Assembly (NCBI GenBank): GCA_934278925.1
Contig: CAKQWJ010000009.1
Span: 1-64,000 of the forward strand
Direction: 5' to 3'
Length of the DNA stretch: 64,000 nt
DNA from: an uncultured Clostridia bacterium
GTDB lineage: Bacteria; Bacillota; Clostridia; Peptostreptococcales; Anaerovoracaceae
Position 1 is the stretch's first letter. Every line of letters begins with the position of its first letter. The translations under genes and the position numbers were made by a program. Shown piece after piece: positions 51,616-61,032 of this stretch. The notes under the pieces are model-generated. The model was not told where the DNA came from and ran no database searches. It saw only the letters and a list, made by a program, of their open reading frames with translations.

Positions 51616-53112
51616 ATGGCAAAAGTAATTATGGTACAGGGCACCATGTCCAACGCGGGAAAAAGCCTGCTGGCCGGCGGGCTGTGCCGGGTGTTCCGGC
51701 AGGACGGATATCGGGTGGCGCCCTTCAAATCCCAGAATATGGCGCTGAATTCCTTTGTGACGAAGGAGGGCCTGGAGATGGGACGGGCTCAGGTGATGCA
51801 GGCGGAATGCGCCGGCATCGAACCCTCGGTATACATGAATCCCATTTTGTTAAAGCCCACCAACGACATCGGCTCTCAGGTCATCGTCAACGGGGAAGTG
51901 CTTCGGGACATGCCGGCCCGGGAATACTTCCGCTACAAAACCCGGCTCATTCCGGACATCCGGAAGGCCTTTGAAAAGCTGGCGGCGGAGAACGACATCA
52001 TCGTCATCGAGGGCGCCGGAAGCCCGGCGGAGATCAACCTCAAGGAAAACGATATCGTGAACATGGGACTGGCGGAAATGGTGGACGCACCGGTGATCCT
52101 GGTGGGAGATATCGACCGGGGCGGCGTGTTCGCTCAGCTTTACGGAACGGTGATGCTGCTTCCGCCGCAGGAACAGCAGCGAATCCAAGGCATGGTCATC
52201 AACAAATTCCGAGGGGATGTCACCCTTCTGGATTCCGGCATCCAAATGCTGGAGGAGAAAACGGGCATTCCGGTAATCGGCACGGTGCCTTACTGCCCCC
52301 TGAACATCGACGATGAGGACAGCCTCAGCACCCGATTCGAGGGGACGGCACCGAGTTTGATAAACATCGGGGTTATTCGGCTGCCGCGAATTTCTAATTT
52401 TACGGACATCTCCCCCTTTGAGATGGTACCGGGAGTGGGCATTCGATACATCACGCGGCCGGAGGAGCTGGCGGGATTGGACATGGCGATCCTGCCCGGA
52501 ACCAAGAACACCATCGGGGATCTGCGCTGGCTTTGGGAGACGGGGCTGGCAGAGGCCGTTCAGCGGATGACGGAGCGGGTGCCGGTGTTCGGCATTTGCG
52601 GCGGATACCAGATGCTGGGGCGGATGGTTTCGGACCCGGATTCGGTGGAAGAGGGCGGAAGCCTAAAGGGACTGGGCCTTCTCCCCGGAGAGACGGTGCT
52701 GAAACGGCAGAAGAACCGGCAGCAGGTGGAGGGACGACTGGCCCTTCGCACCGGGATTCTGGGCACGCCGGAGGAGACGGAATACCGGGGATACGAGATT
52801 CACATGGGAGAGACCCGGAACGACGGGGGCGAGGCGCTGACCTGCCGAGCGAATGGCGAGGAAAACGGCATCCAGCAGGGAAATGTGTACGGAACCTACG
52901 TCCACGGGATTTTCGATACCGGCAATGTGGCGGAGCAGATCTGCCGGACGTTGGCGGTAAAAAAAGGCGTGGTTTTACCGGAGAATTCCGGGGAGAGCTT
53001 TCGGCAGCGCCGGGAGAGAGAGTACGACCGACTGGCGGACCTGGTGCGGGAAAGTCTGGATATGGAGAGGATTTACGGCATGCTGCGGGAGGCGGCGTGG
53101 CGTGACGAATAG
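51616..53112 (+). CDS. cobQ: Cobyric acid synthase
   Basis: The 498-residue amidotransferase adds four amide groups (b, d, e, g) to adenosyl-cobyrinic acid a,c-diamide using glutamine and ATP. The N-terminal synthetase domain has VQGTMSNAGKSLLAGGLCRVF, APFKSQNMALNSFVT and VILVGDIDRGGVFAQLYGT. The C-terminal class I glutaminase domain has the nucleophile Cys in VFGICGGYQMLG and the His in YGTYVHGIFD. Length is normal for CobQ/CbiP. The ATG directly follows the btuD stop. The 3' end overlaps the start of cbiC by 11 bases. Confidence 0.95.
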   Translation: MAKVIMVQGTMSNAGKSLLAGGLCRVFRQDGYRVAPFKSQNMALNSFVTKEGLEMGRAQVMQAECAGIEPSVYMNPILLKPTNDIGSQVIVNGEVLRDMPAREYFRYKTRLIPDIRKAFEKLAAENDIIVIEGAGSPAEINLKENDIVNMGLAEMVDAPVILVGDIDRGGVFAQLYGTVMLLPPQEQQRIQGMVINKFRGDVTLLDSGIQMLEEKTGIPVIGTVPYCPLNIDDEDSLSTRFEGTAPSLINIGVIRLPRISNFTDISPFEMVPGVGIRYITRPEELAGLDMAILPGTKNTIGDLRWLWETGLAEAVQRMTERVPVFGICGGYQMLGRMVSDPDSVEEGGSLKGLGLLPGETVLKRQKNRQQVEGRLALRTGILGTPEETEYRGYEIHMGETRNDGGEALTCRANGEENGIQQGNVYGTYVHGIFDTGNVAEQICRTLAVKKGVVLPENSGESFRQRREREYDRLADLVRESLDMERIYGMLREAAWRDE

Positions 53113-53791
53113 GAAGGAAACGGGAGAGATGAAGGAGATTCAGTTGGAATACGTGCTTCCGGGGAATATTGAGAAGCGGAGTTTTGAGATTATCCGGGAG
53201 GAACTGCGGGAGCAGGGCATTTGCCTTCCCGCGGATCAGGATCCGGTGACCCGCCGGGTGATTCACACTACGGCGGATTTCGACTACGCGGAAACCATGA
53301 TGTACACTCCGGATGCGCTGGAGACCGCCTACCGGGTGCTGCGGTCCGGCGGGGATATCGTGACGGATACCAATATGACCCGGTCGGGTATCAACAAGAA
53401 ATTCCTGAGCTCCCTGGGGGGCGAGGTGCACTGTTTCATGGCGGAGCCGGATGTGGCGGCGGAAGCCAAGGAGCGGGGCGTGACCCGGGCGACAGTGAGC
53501 ATGGAGCGGGCATCGAAGCTGCCCAAGCCCCTGATCGTGGCGGTGGGAAATGCGCCCACGGCCCTGGTGTCCCTGCATGAAATCATGGAGAACACGGGCT
53601 GGCGGCCGGAGCTGATCATCGGCGTGCCGGTGGGCTTTGTGAACGTGGTGCCGGCCAAGGAGCTGATTCTCCGGTCCGGCGTGCCCTGCATCATCAACCG
53701 GGGCCGGAAGGGGGGCAGCAATGTGGCGGCGGCCATCTGCAATGCCCTGCTGTATCAGATTCGGGACGGAAAAGTGCCGGAAAGGAAATAG
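53102..53791 (+). CDS. cbiC: Cobalt-precorrin-8 methylmutase
   Basis: The 229-residue CbiC/CobH enzyme moves a methyl group from C11 to C12 to form cobyrinic acid. The active-site His lies in RRVIHTTADFDY. Other family motifs are IVTDTNMTRSGINKKFL, VAVGNAPTALVSLHEIM and VPVGFVNVVPAKELIL. A GTG at 53102, inside the cobQ 3' end and eight bases after GGAGG, is the chosen start. An ATG at 53129 is a possible shorter start. cbiD begins four bases after its stop. Confidence 0.93.
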   Translation: MTNRKETGEMKEIQLEYVLPGNIEKRSFEIIREELREQGICLPADQDPVTRRVIHTTADFDYAETMMYTPDALETAYRVLRSGGDIVTDTNMTRSGINKKFLSSLGGEVHCFMAEPDVAAEAKERGVTRATVSMERASKLPKPLIVAVGNAPTALVSLHEIMENTGWRPELIIGVPVGFVNVVPAKELILRSGVPCIINRGRKGGSNVAAAICNALLYQIRDGKVPERK

Positions 53792-53794
53792 ACC

Positions 53795-54979
53795 ATGGAT
53801 TCAAAGAAGGAACTTCGGAAGGGGTTCACCACCGGGAGCTGCGGAGCCGCGGCGGCAAAAGCGGCGCTGTACATGCTTCTCACCGGCAGCGTGAAGGACG
53901 AGATTGAAATCATCACCCCGGGAGGCGCGGTGTTCCGGACCGAGGTAAAGGATATTTTTCGGGAAGAGAACCGGATGCGGTGCGCCGTGGTAAAGGACGG
54001 CGGGGACGATCCGGACGTGACCACGGGACTCCACGTGACGGCGGAGGTGCGTGCCGAAGAGCGGGACGACGGCGCCTTGGAAATCCAAATTGAGGGCGGC
54101 CCGGGAGTGGGCCGGGTGACCCTGCCCGGCCTGGATCAGCCCGTGGGCAATGCGGCTATCAACCGGGTGCCTCGGCAGATGATCGAAAAGGAGCTTTCGG
54201 AAGTGGCGGAACTGCTGGATTTTCGGGGCCGGATCCGGGTGATCCTCTCCGTGCCCGGCGGCGAGGCGGCCGCGGAACGGACCTTCAACCCGCGGCTGGG
54301 CATTGAAGGGGGAATCTCCATTCTGGGCACCACGGGAATTGTGGAACCCATGAGCACCCGGGCGATTCTGGACACCATTCGGGTGGAGCTGAACCAGCGG
54401 AAGGCGCTGGGCGACCGGATAGCCGCCGTCTCTCCGGGAAATTACGGGCTGAATTTCATGCAGGAGACCTACGGCTACGACCTGAACCGCAGCGTGAAGT
54501 GCAGCAACTACGTGGGGGATACGGTGGACATGGTTCGGGAGATGGGCTTTCGGGGCATGCTCCTCACCGGGCACATCGGCAAGCTGATCAAGGTGAGCGG
54601 CGGCATCATGAATACCCACTCCAAGGAAGGGGATGCCCGGATGGAGCTGCTGGCCGCCGCAGTGATTCGGGCCGGCGGAAGCATGGACACCCTGCGGGGC
54701 ATTCTGAACTGCCGGGTGACGGAGGAAGCCCTGGGCATCATCCGGAAAGAATCGCCGGTGCTGCTTCGGAAGAGCATGGAATCGGTGATGGACCGGATTC
54801 TGTATTATCTTCGGAAGCGGGCCGGAGAGGAACTTCCGGTGGAGTGCATACTGTATTCCAACGAGTTCGGCTTGCTGGCGGCGTCGCCGGGCGCCATGGA
54901 TATGCTGGAGAAATTAGAGGGGGAATCCGCCGAACCGGCGAAAGCGGCGGATGAAGCAGAGCGTTTAAGGAAAGGATAA
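53795..54979 (+). CDS. cbiD: Cobalt-precorrin-5B C1-methyltransferase
   Basis: The 394-residue CbiD protein is found only in the anaerobic pathway. It has the family start LRKGFTTGSCGAAAAKAAL and later TLPGLDQPVGNAAINRVPR, GGISILGTTGIVEPMS, SPGNYGLNFMQE, YVGDTVDMVREMGF and GMLLTGHIGKLIKVSGGIMN. It methylates C1 using S-adenosylmethionine in place of CobF of the aerobic route. The Ala/Glu-rich C-terminal tail is not conserved. The gene is packed between cbiC and cbiF with gaps of 3 and 7 bases. Confidence 0.95.
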   Translation: MDSKKELRKGFTTGSCGAAAAKAALYMLLTGSVKDEIEIITPGGAVFRTEVKDIFREENRMRCAVVKDGGDDPDVTTGLHVTAEVRAEERDDGALEIQIEGGPGVGRVTLPGLDQPVGNAAINRVPRQMIEKELSEVAELLDFRGRIRVILSVPGGEAAAERTFNPRLGIEGGISILGTTGIVEPMSTRAILDTIRVELNQRKALGDRIAAVSPGNYGLNFMQETYGYDLNRSVKCSNYVGDTVDMVREMGFRGMLLTGHIGKLIKVSGGIMNTHSKEGDARMELLAAAVIRAGGSMDTLRGILNCRVTEEALGIIRKESPVLLRKSMESVMDRILYYLRKRAGEELPVECILYSNEFGLLAASPGAMDMLEKLEGESAEPAKAADEAERLRKG

Positions 54980-54986
54980 GGGAGCG

Positions 54987-55748
54987 ATGGTATATTTCGT
55001 AGGTGCCGGCTGCGGCGCGGCGGACTTGATAACGGTGCGGGGAATGCGGCTGATTCAGCGGGCGGATGTGCTGATCTACGCCGGGTCCCTGGTGAATCCG
55101 GAGCTTCTGGAATATGCGGATTCCGGCTGTGAGATTCACAACAGCGCCGAGATGACCCTGGATGAAATCATCCGGGTGATGGTTGAGGCAGAGGAAGCCG
55201 GAAAGACGGTGGTACGGCTTCACACCGGAGAACCCAGCATTTACGGCGCGGTGCAGGAGCAGATGCGGCAGCTGGATGCCCGGGACATCAAGTACGAAAG
55301 TTGTCCCGGCGTCAGCGCCTGCTTCGGAGCGGCGGCATCTCTGAACCTGGAATACACCCAGCCGCAGGTGTCCCAATCCCTGATCATCACCCGGATGGAG
55401 GGGCGGACCAAGGTGCCGGAAAGGGAACAGATCGAATCCTTTGCGGCCCACCGCACCAGCATGGCCATCTACCTCAGCACCGGAATGATGGCGGAACTGT
55501 CCCGGCGTCTGATGGCGGGCGGCTATCCGAAGGACACGCCGGCGGCCATCGTGTACAAAGCCACCTGGCCGGAGGAAGAGAAGTACATCTGCACCGTGGA
55601 GACCCTGGCGAAGACCGCCGAGGACCACGGCATCCGAAACCTGGCGGTGGTCCTGGTGGGGGATGTGATTGCCAAAAGCGGCTATGCGGATTCCCGCCTG
55701 TACGCGCCGGAATTCGAAACCGCCTACCGGAAGGCGGTGCAGCCATGA
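54987..55748 (+). CDS. cbiF: Cobalt-precorrin-4 C11-methyltransferase
   Basis: The 253-residue protein is a class III methyltransferase of the CbiF/CobM type. It has VYFVGAGCGAADLITVRGMRLI near the start (split VYFVGAGCGAADLIT), ADVLIYAGSLVNPELL, RLHTGEPSIYGAVQEQM, SCPGVSACFGAAASLNLEYT and IVYKATWPEE. It methylates C11 of cobalt-precorrin-4. AGGGAGCG precedes the ATG. The stop overlaps the cbiG start by four bases. Confidence 0.95.
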   Translation: MVYFVGAGCGAADLITVRGMRLIQRADVLIYAGSLVNPELLEYADSGCEIHNSAEMTLDEIIRVMVEAEEAGKTVVRLHTGEPSIYGAVQEQMRQLDARDIKYESCPGVSACFGAAASLNLEYTQPQVSQSLIITRMEGRTKVPEREQIESFAAHRTSMAIYLSTGMMAELSRRLMAGGYPKDTPAAIVYKATWPEEEKYICTVETLAKTAEDHGIRNLAVVLVGDVIAKSGYADSRLYAPEFETAYRKAVQP

Positions 55749-56803
55749 TGGGAAAGCGATACATTCGAATCGCCTGTTTTACCCCTCGGGGCCGGGAGCT
55801 GGCGGAGCGTTTGATGGCCAACTGGACGGAGTACATCCCCCTCCTCCGCTGCCGGGAGGAATCCTTGGAGGAATGGGCGGCGGAAGGATTTCGCATGCAC
55901 CAGCCCCTGCTTTTTGTGGGGGCGGCGGGGATTGCCCTCCGCACGGTGGCGCCCCTGGTGAAGGATAAGCTGCAGGACAGCCCGGTGCTGGTGATGGACG
56001 AGCGGGGGAACCACGTCATCCCCCTTCTGTCCGGGCACATGGGCGGCGCCAACGCCCTGGCCCGGGAAATCGGTGCGCGCATCGGGGCGGATCCGGCCGT
56101 CACCACCGCCACGGATGTGAACGGATGCTTTGCCATCGACGATTTCGCCCGGCGGAACGGGCTTCGCATCGGGAACCGGGAAGCCATCCGCCGGGTGTCC
56201 GAGAAACTGCTTTCGGGCAAAAAAATCCTTCTTCGAAGTACCGTGCCGGCGGAGTTTTCCGGGAGTGTGCCGGAGAACGTGGTGCTTCGGCAGCCGGGAG
56301 ACGGGTCGGCCGAAGACATGGGAGCCCCGGATGGGATTATCGGCTTTCCGGAGGCGGAGGCGCCGAAAGAATGTCTGACCCTGATTCCCCGGAAACTGGT
56401 GGTTGGAATGGGCTGCCGAAAAGGCGTGCCCTTTGAGAAGCTGAAGGAGTTTCTGGAAAAGGTGCTGGCGGAAGAGGGGCTGCAGCCGGAAGACATTCGG
56501 TGCATCGCCTCCGTGGACCGGAAAGCCGGGGAACCCGGGCTGATTCAGCTGGCGCAGTACTTCCGGGTTCCCTACCGCTTATTCACCCCGGCGGAGCTGG
56601 AGCGGGTCTCCGGCGAATTCCCGGAGTCGGAATTCGTCCGGAGAACCGTCGGCACGGGGAACGTGTGCCAGCGTGCCGCGGCCGCCGCAGCCGGCGGGGG
56701 CCGGGTGCGGCGGGGGAAGACGGCGATGGATGGGATGACCCTGTGCATCGCGGAGCAGGAGGAATGGCATTTTCAGTGGCAGGCGGAAAGGAATGAGATG
56801 TGA
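55745..56803 (+). CDS. cbiG: Cobalt-precorrin-5A hydrolase
   Basis: The 352-residue CbiG protein opens the delta-lactone ring of cobalt-precorrin-5A and releases the two-carbon fragment as acetaldehyde. The N-terminal domain has IACFTPRGRELAERL, FVGAAGIALRTVAPLVKDK, PVLVMDERGNHVIPLLSGHMGGAN (split VMDERGNHVIPLLSGH) and VTTATDVNGCFAIDDF. The C-terminal domain has LVVGMGCRKGVPFEKL and IASVDRKAGEPGLIQLA. A spurious frame extends upstream to 55301 in the cbiF region. The ATG at 55745 overlaps the cbiF stop. The end overlaps cbiH by four bases. Confidence 0.94.
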   Translation: MMGKRYIRIACFTPRGRELAERLMANWTEYIPLLRCREESLEEWAAEGFRMHQPLLFVGAAGIALRTVAPLVKDKLQDSPVLVMDERGNHVIPLLSGHMGGANALAREIGARIGADPAVTTATDVNGCFAIDDFARRNGLRIGNREAIRRVSEKLLSGKKILLRSTVPAEFSGSVPENVVLRQPGDGSAEDMGAPDGIIGFPEAEAPKECLTLIPRKLVVGMGCRKGVPFEKLKEFLEKVLAEEGLQPEDIRCIASVDRKAGEPGLIQLAQYFRVPYRLFTPAELERVSGEFPESEFVRRTVGTGNVCQRAAAAAAGGGRVRRGKTAMDGMTLCIAEQEEWHFQWQAERNEM

Positions 56804-57534
56804 AGGGGCATATTTATGTAATCGGAATGGGACCGGGAAAAAGGGACGGCATGACGGCGGAAGCCGCAGAGGCGGTGAGCGCCTGCGACATCATCGTGGG
56901 CTACACGGTCTACGCGGAGCTGATTCGGAGGTCCTGGCCGGAGAAGGATTTTTTTACCACCCCCATGAGACAGGAAATCGCCCGGTGCCGGAAGTGCTAT
57001 GAGCTGGCGGAAGCGGGGAAAACCGTGGGGCTGGTGTGCAGCGGGGATGCGGGCATTTACGGAATGGCGGCGCCCATGCTGGAACTGCAGCGGGAATACC
57101 CCGAAGCGGAAGTGACGGTGATTCCGGGCACCACGGCGGCGAGCAGCGGAGCGGCGGTGCTGGGGGCGCCCTTGAACCACGATTTCTGCGTGATTTCCCT
57201 CAGCGACCTGCTGACCCCGTGGGCGGTCATCGAACGGCGGATTCGCTGCGGTGTGCAGGGGGATTTTGTCATGGCCATCTACAATCCCTCCAGCCGAAAG
57301 CGGGCGGACTACCTGCAGAAGGCGGCGGACATCATGCTGGCGGCCGGGGCGGAACCGAACCGGGCTTGCGGCTACGTGGAGAACATCGGCCGGGATGGAA
57401 CCCGGGCGGTGACCTGCACCCTGGCGGAGCTTCGGGAGGCGAAGGTGAACATGTTCACCACGGTGTACGTGGGAAATTCCCGGAGTTTTATTCAGGGCGG
57501 AAAGCTGATTACCCCCAGGGGGTATGAATTGTAA
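56800..57534 (+). CDS. cbiH: Cobalt-precorrin-3 C17-methyltransferase
   Basis: The 244-residue CbiH/CobJ enzyme methylates C17 and contracts the ring. Motifs are IYVIGMGPGKRDGMTAEA, IIVGYTVYAELIRRSW, VGLVCSGDAGIYGMAAPMLE, VTVIPGTTAASSGAAVLGAP and FVMAIYNPSSRKRADYL. The start is a GTG at 56800 overlapping the cbiG stop, and coding for a typical KGHIYVIG N-terminus confirms it. cbiJET begins nine bases after its stop. Confidence 0.95.
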   Translation: MKGHIYVIGMGPGKRDGMTAEAAEAVSACDIIVGYTVYAELIRRSWPEKDFFTTPMRQEIARCRKCYELAEAGKTVGLVCSGDAGIYGMAAPMLELQREYPEAEVTVIPGTTAASSGAAVLGAPLNHDFCVISLSDLLTPWAVIERRIRCGVQGDFVMAIYNPSSRKRADYLQKAADIMLAAGAEPNRACGYVENIGRDGTRAVTCTLAELREAKVNMFTTVYVGNSRSFIQGGKLITPRGYEL

Positions 57535-57543
57535 GGAGCGAAG

Positions 57544-59631
57544 ATGAAGAGAGTGCTGATCTACGGCGGTACCACGGAGGGACGGCGGCTGGCGGAAAAG
57601 CTGGCGGAAGCGGGAATTCCTTCCCTGGTGCTGGTGGCAACGGAATACGGGGAGCAGATGATGGTGCCGGGGGAGAAGTCCGGCCGAATTCAGGTGCGGC
57701 AGGGGCGTCTGACGGCGGCGGAGATGGCGGCGCTGTACGAGCGGGAACGGCCGGCGGTCATCGTGGATGCCACCCATCCCTACGCGGAGGCGGTGAAAAA
57801 AAATATTCGGGAAAGCCGGGAGGGCTTCCGACAAATCCCATACTACCGGGTCTGCCGAAATCCGGAGGTGCCGGAGGAGCGGGACGATGCCAGGTATTTT
57901 GATTCCACCGCGGACTGCGTTCGAGCGCTGCGGTCTGTCACCGGAAACATTCTCCTCACCACCGGAAGCAAGACCCTTTCGGAATTTTGCCGGTGGCCGG
58001 ATCTTCGGGAGCGGCTGTACGTCCGGGTGCTGCCCAGCGTGGAAAGCTTGGAAATCTGCCGGGAGCAGGGGATTCGGGGGGACCGAATCATCGCCATGCA
58101 GGGTCCCTTCTCTGAGGAAATGAACCGACAGATGCTGCAGGAGACCCATTCCGAAATCCTGGTGATGAAGGAAAGCGGCCGAACCGGCGGAGAAGCCGCC
58201 CGAATTCAGGCGGCGGAGAAGGCGGGGGCGACGTGCTATATTATCCGCCGGCCTCGTGCCGCAGAGGAAGGCCTTTCCCTGGAGGGAGTGTTCTCGGAAA
58301 TTCGAAAGCGGTTCCTGCCGGAGGAGGGTACCGAGAATGCAGTCGGAGCGGATACGTGCCTTGGAAATTCCGGCAAAACCCGGTTAAAGGTGGTGCTGGT
58401 GGGCATCGGCATGAACGGAGAACGCCATCTTACGCCGGAAGCCCGGCGGGCGCTGGACCGGGCGCAGGTGCTTTTCGGGGCGCCCCGCATGCTGGAGTCC
58501 TTTGCCGGAAATTACAAAAAATACCCTTTCTATACGGGGGACCGTATCCTGCCGATTCTTTCGGATTTTCAAGAGACGTCTCGGGAAGAGACGGTCTGTG
58601 CGGGCATCCTCTTTTCCGGGGATACGGGATTCTACAGCGGATGCCGCAATCTGGTTCCGGCGCTACAGAAACTGGACGGAGCGGAGGTGCAGGTGCTTCC
58701 GGGCATTTCTTCCGTCTCCGCCCTGGCGGCGGCGGTTGGAATCTGCTGGCAGGACGGAAAGATTCTCAGTACCCACGGAATTTCGGAAGAGGACTGGATA
58801 CCGGAATTCCTGGATGCGGCAAAGCACCGGGCGAAAACCTTCCTGATCACTTCCGGCGCAAAGGACGTGCGGCGGATGGGACAGCTGCTGGCGGAGCGGC
58901 ATCGGGGAAATTGCATCTGTCACATCGGGTGCAATCTGGGAATGGCACAGGAACAGATTCTCCGGCTCTCGCCGGAGGCGTGCATGGATTTCCGAGAACC
59001 GGGATTGTGCACGGTGCTGGTGGAGAATCCGGAACCGCAGCCTCGCCGGCTCACCCCGGGAATGGTGGATGATGCTTTTACCCGGGAGAAGGTGCCTATG
59101 ACCAAAGAAGAGGTGCGGGCGCTGTCTATTTGCAAGCTGCACCTCACCGCGCCGGCGGTGGTGTACGATATCGGAAGCGGCAGCGGCTCGGTGTCGGTGG
59201 AGATGGCCGGGCTGGATCCGTCGGTGAAGGTGTACAGCATCGAGGTGAAGGAGGATGCGTACGATCTGACCTGTCGGAATGTTGAGAAATTTGGTTTTGT
59301 CAACGTAACAGCGGTGCGGGGTGCCGCCCCGGAATGCCTGAAATCCCTGCCGGATCCCACCCACGTCTTTATCGGCGGCAGCGGCGGGCACCTGGAGGAG
59401 ATTCTGGTGCACCTGATGAATCGGAAGAGGCCCATCCGGGTGGTGCTGAACACCGTTACGCTGGAAACCCTGGCGGAAGCTTCCCGGCTGATGGAGAAGT
59501 ACGAGCTGGAGGGGGAAATCTGCCAGGTGCAGGTGAGCCGAAGCCGGAAGGCGGGGTCGTATCACCTGATGCAAGGACAAAACCCGGTGAATATCATTTC
59601 ATTTGATCTTCTGCCGGGGGATAAGAATTGA
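57544..59631 (+). CDS. cbiJET: Triple fusion: CbiJ reductase, CbiE C5- and CbiT C15-methyltransferase/decarboxylase
   Basis: The 695-residue chain joins three enzymes. Residues 1 to about 258 are CbiJ (cobalt-precorrin-6A reductase), with VLIYGGTTEGRRLAEKLAEAG, VDATHPYAEAVKKN and AMQGPFSEEMNRQML. Residues about 281-485 are CbiE, a class III methyltransferase acting on C5, with LVGIGMNGERHLTPEARRAL, ILFSGDTGFYSGCRNLV and LPGISSVSALAAAVG. Residues about 517-690 are CbiT, a class I methyltransferase that methylates C15 and decarboxylates the C12 side chain, with VYDIGSGSGSVSVEMAGLDP and HVFIGGSGGHLEEIL. The reading frame is continuous with no sign of frameshift. CbiE-CbiT fusion equals CobL; adding CbiJ makes a channel-like unit for consecutive steps. 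Confidence 0.93.
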   Translation: MKRVLIYGGTTEGRRLAEKLAEAGIPSLVLVATEYGEQMMVPGEKSGRIQVRQGRLTAAEMAALYERERPAVIVDATHPYAEAVKKNIRESREGFRQIPYYRVCRNPEVPEERDDARYFDSTADCVRALRSVTGNILLTTGSKTLSEFCRWPDLRERLYVRVLPSVESLEICREQGIRGDRIIAMQGPFSEEMNRQMLQETHSEILVMKESGRTGGEAARIQAAEKAGATCYIIRRPRAAEEGLSLEGVFSEIRKRFLPEEGTENAVGADTCLGNSGKTRLKVVLVGIGMNGERHLTPEARRALDRAQVLFGAPRMLESFAGNYKKYPFYTGDRILPILSDFQETSREETVCAGILFSGDTGFYSGCRNLVPALQKLDGAEVQVLPGISSVSALAAAVGICWQDGKILSTHGISEEDWIPEFLDAAKHRAKTFLITSGAKDVRRMGQLLAERHRGNCICHIGCNLGMAQEQILRLSPEACMDFREPGLCTVLVENPEPQPRRLTPGMVDDAFTREKVPMTKEEVRALSICKLHLTAPAVVYDIGSGSGSVSVEMAGLDPSVKVYSIEVKEDAYDLTCRNVEKFGFVNVTAVRGAAPECLKSLPDPTHVFIGGSGGHLEEILVHLMNRKRPIRVVLNTVTLETLAEASRLMEKYELEGEICQVQVSRSRKAGSYHLMQGQNPVNIISFDLLPGDKN

Positions 59632-59652
59632 GATTGTAAAAAGGGGAAAACC

Positions 59653-61032
59653 ATGAAGTATTCAAGAATTGTCATCGCTGCTACCGGCAGCGGAAACGGG
59701 AAGACGACGGTGACATGCAGTCTGCTTCGGGCATTGCAGCAGCGGGGCGTTTCGGTATGTTCTTTTAAGTGCGGGCCGGACTACATCGATCCCCTGTACC
59801 ACCGAAACGTAATCGGGATACCCACGGGAAATCTGGATCTGTTTTTTACGGATGAAAAGCGGACACGGAGTATTTTTCGCCGGGAATTCGCCGGGGAGGT
59901 GGCGGTCGTCGAAGGGGTGATGGGCCTGTACGACGGGCTGGCCGGGATAAAGCGAGAGGCATCCACCTATCATATGGCGGAGGCGTTGGATGCGCCGATT
60001 ATCCTGGTGACAAACGGCTACGGAAAAGGCCGTTCTGTTATTGCGGAATTGAAAGGATTTCTGGATTTTGACCGGAGCAAACGAATCGCCGGCGTGATTC
60101 TGAACCGAGTATCCGCCGCATTCAGCGAGATTCTCGTGCCAATCATCGAAGAAGAGCTGGGCATTCCGGTGCTGGGCTGTCTGCCCAACCGGAAGGACGA
60201 TTTCTTCCAGACCCGCTATCTGGGACTGGTGCTTCCCAATGAGGTGAAGGATTTTCGAAAGCAGCTGCAGACCCAGGCGAAGCTTTTTGAGCGGCACGTG
60301 GATGTGGATCGAATTCTGGAAATTGCCCGGGGAGCGAAACCTTTTCCGGAAGAGGCGGAGCCGCCGGATGCCTGGATGGGGGAAGCGCTTCGCCGGGACC
60401 GGTGGAAACCCCTCCGAATCGGCGTAGCTCAAGATGAAGCCTTCTGCTTCTATTACCGGGAGAACCGAGAAATGATTCAGGATCTGGGTGTGGAATTGGT
60501 GGAATTCTCTCCGATGACGGATGAACACCTGCCGAAGGATATTTGCGGATTGTGGTTCGGCGGCGGGTACCCGGAGCTGCACCTGGCGGCGCTCAGCGGA
60601 AACCGCAGCCTGATTGATGAGATACAGGCATTGGCTCGGGAAGGAATTCCAATCCGCGGGGAGTGCGGCGGCTTCATGTATCTGGGGGACTCCATCGAAG
60701 ACGCGTCGGGGCGGGTCTGGCCTATGGCAGGCATTCATCCCGGACGGAGTTTTCACAGCAAAAGCCGACGTCATTTCGGATACGTGACGCTGACCTCCCA
60801 TGAGACCGGGGCATCCATCCGAGGTCATGAGTACCACTATTACGACTGCGACGATAACGGAACCGCCTACACGGCGGAAAAACCGGTGACGGGCAAACAG
60901 TGGGAGTGCATCGTGGAGAAGGGGGCGCAGCAGATGGGCTTCCCCCATTTGTACTATCCGTCCAATCCGGAGTTCGCAAAAAACTTCGTCCGGGAATGCC
61001 GCCGATGGGCAGAGGAGCGTGAGCAGAAATGA
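59653..61032 (+). CDS. cbiA: Cobyrinate a,c-diamide synthase
   Basis: The 459-residue CbiA enzyme amidates the a and c carboxylates with glutamine and ATP. The synthetase domain begins IVIAATGSGNGKTTVTCSLL with the nucleotide loop and has SFKCGPDYIDPLYHRNV and VEGVMGLYDGLAGIKREAST. The glutaminase domain has the nucleophile Cys in GECGGFMYLGDSI and ends with GFPHLYYPSNPEFAKNFV. AAAAGGGG precedes the ATG. The stop overlaps the start of the small cysteine-rich gene. Confidence 0.95.
   Translation: MKYSRIVIAATGSGNGKTTVTCSLLRALQQRGVSVCSFKCGPDYIDPLYHRNVIGIPTGNLDLFFTDEKRTRSIFRREFAGEVAVVEGVMGLYDGLAGIKREASTYHMAEALDAPIILVTNGYGKGRSVIAELKGFLDFDRSKRIAGVILNRVSAAFSEILVPIIEEELGIPVLGCLPNRKDDFFQTRYLGLVLPNEVKDFRKQLQTQAKLFERHVDVDRILEIARGAKPFPEEAEPPDAWMGEALRRDRWKPLRIGVAQDEAFCFYYRENREMIQDLGVELVEFSPMTDEHLPKDICGLWFGGGYPELHLAALSGNRSLIDEIQALAREGIPIRGECGGFMYLGDSIEDASGRVWPMAGIHPGRSFHSKSRRHFGYVTLTSHETGASIRGHEYHYYDCDDNGTAYTAEKPVTGKQWECIVEKGAQQMGFPHLYYPSNPEFAKNFVRECRRWAEEREQK

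Noticed and set aside
57544..59631. Frameshift joining separate cbiJ and cbiET genes
   Set aside because: The frame is continuous, linker sequence is normal and no overlapping start or stop signals are seen at the domain boundaries.
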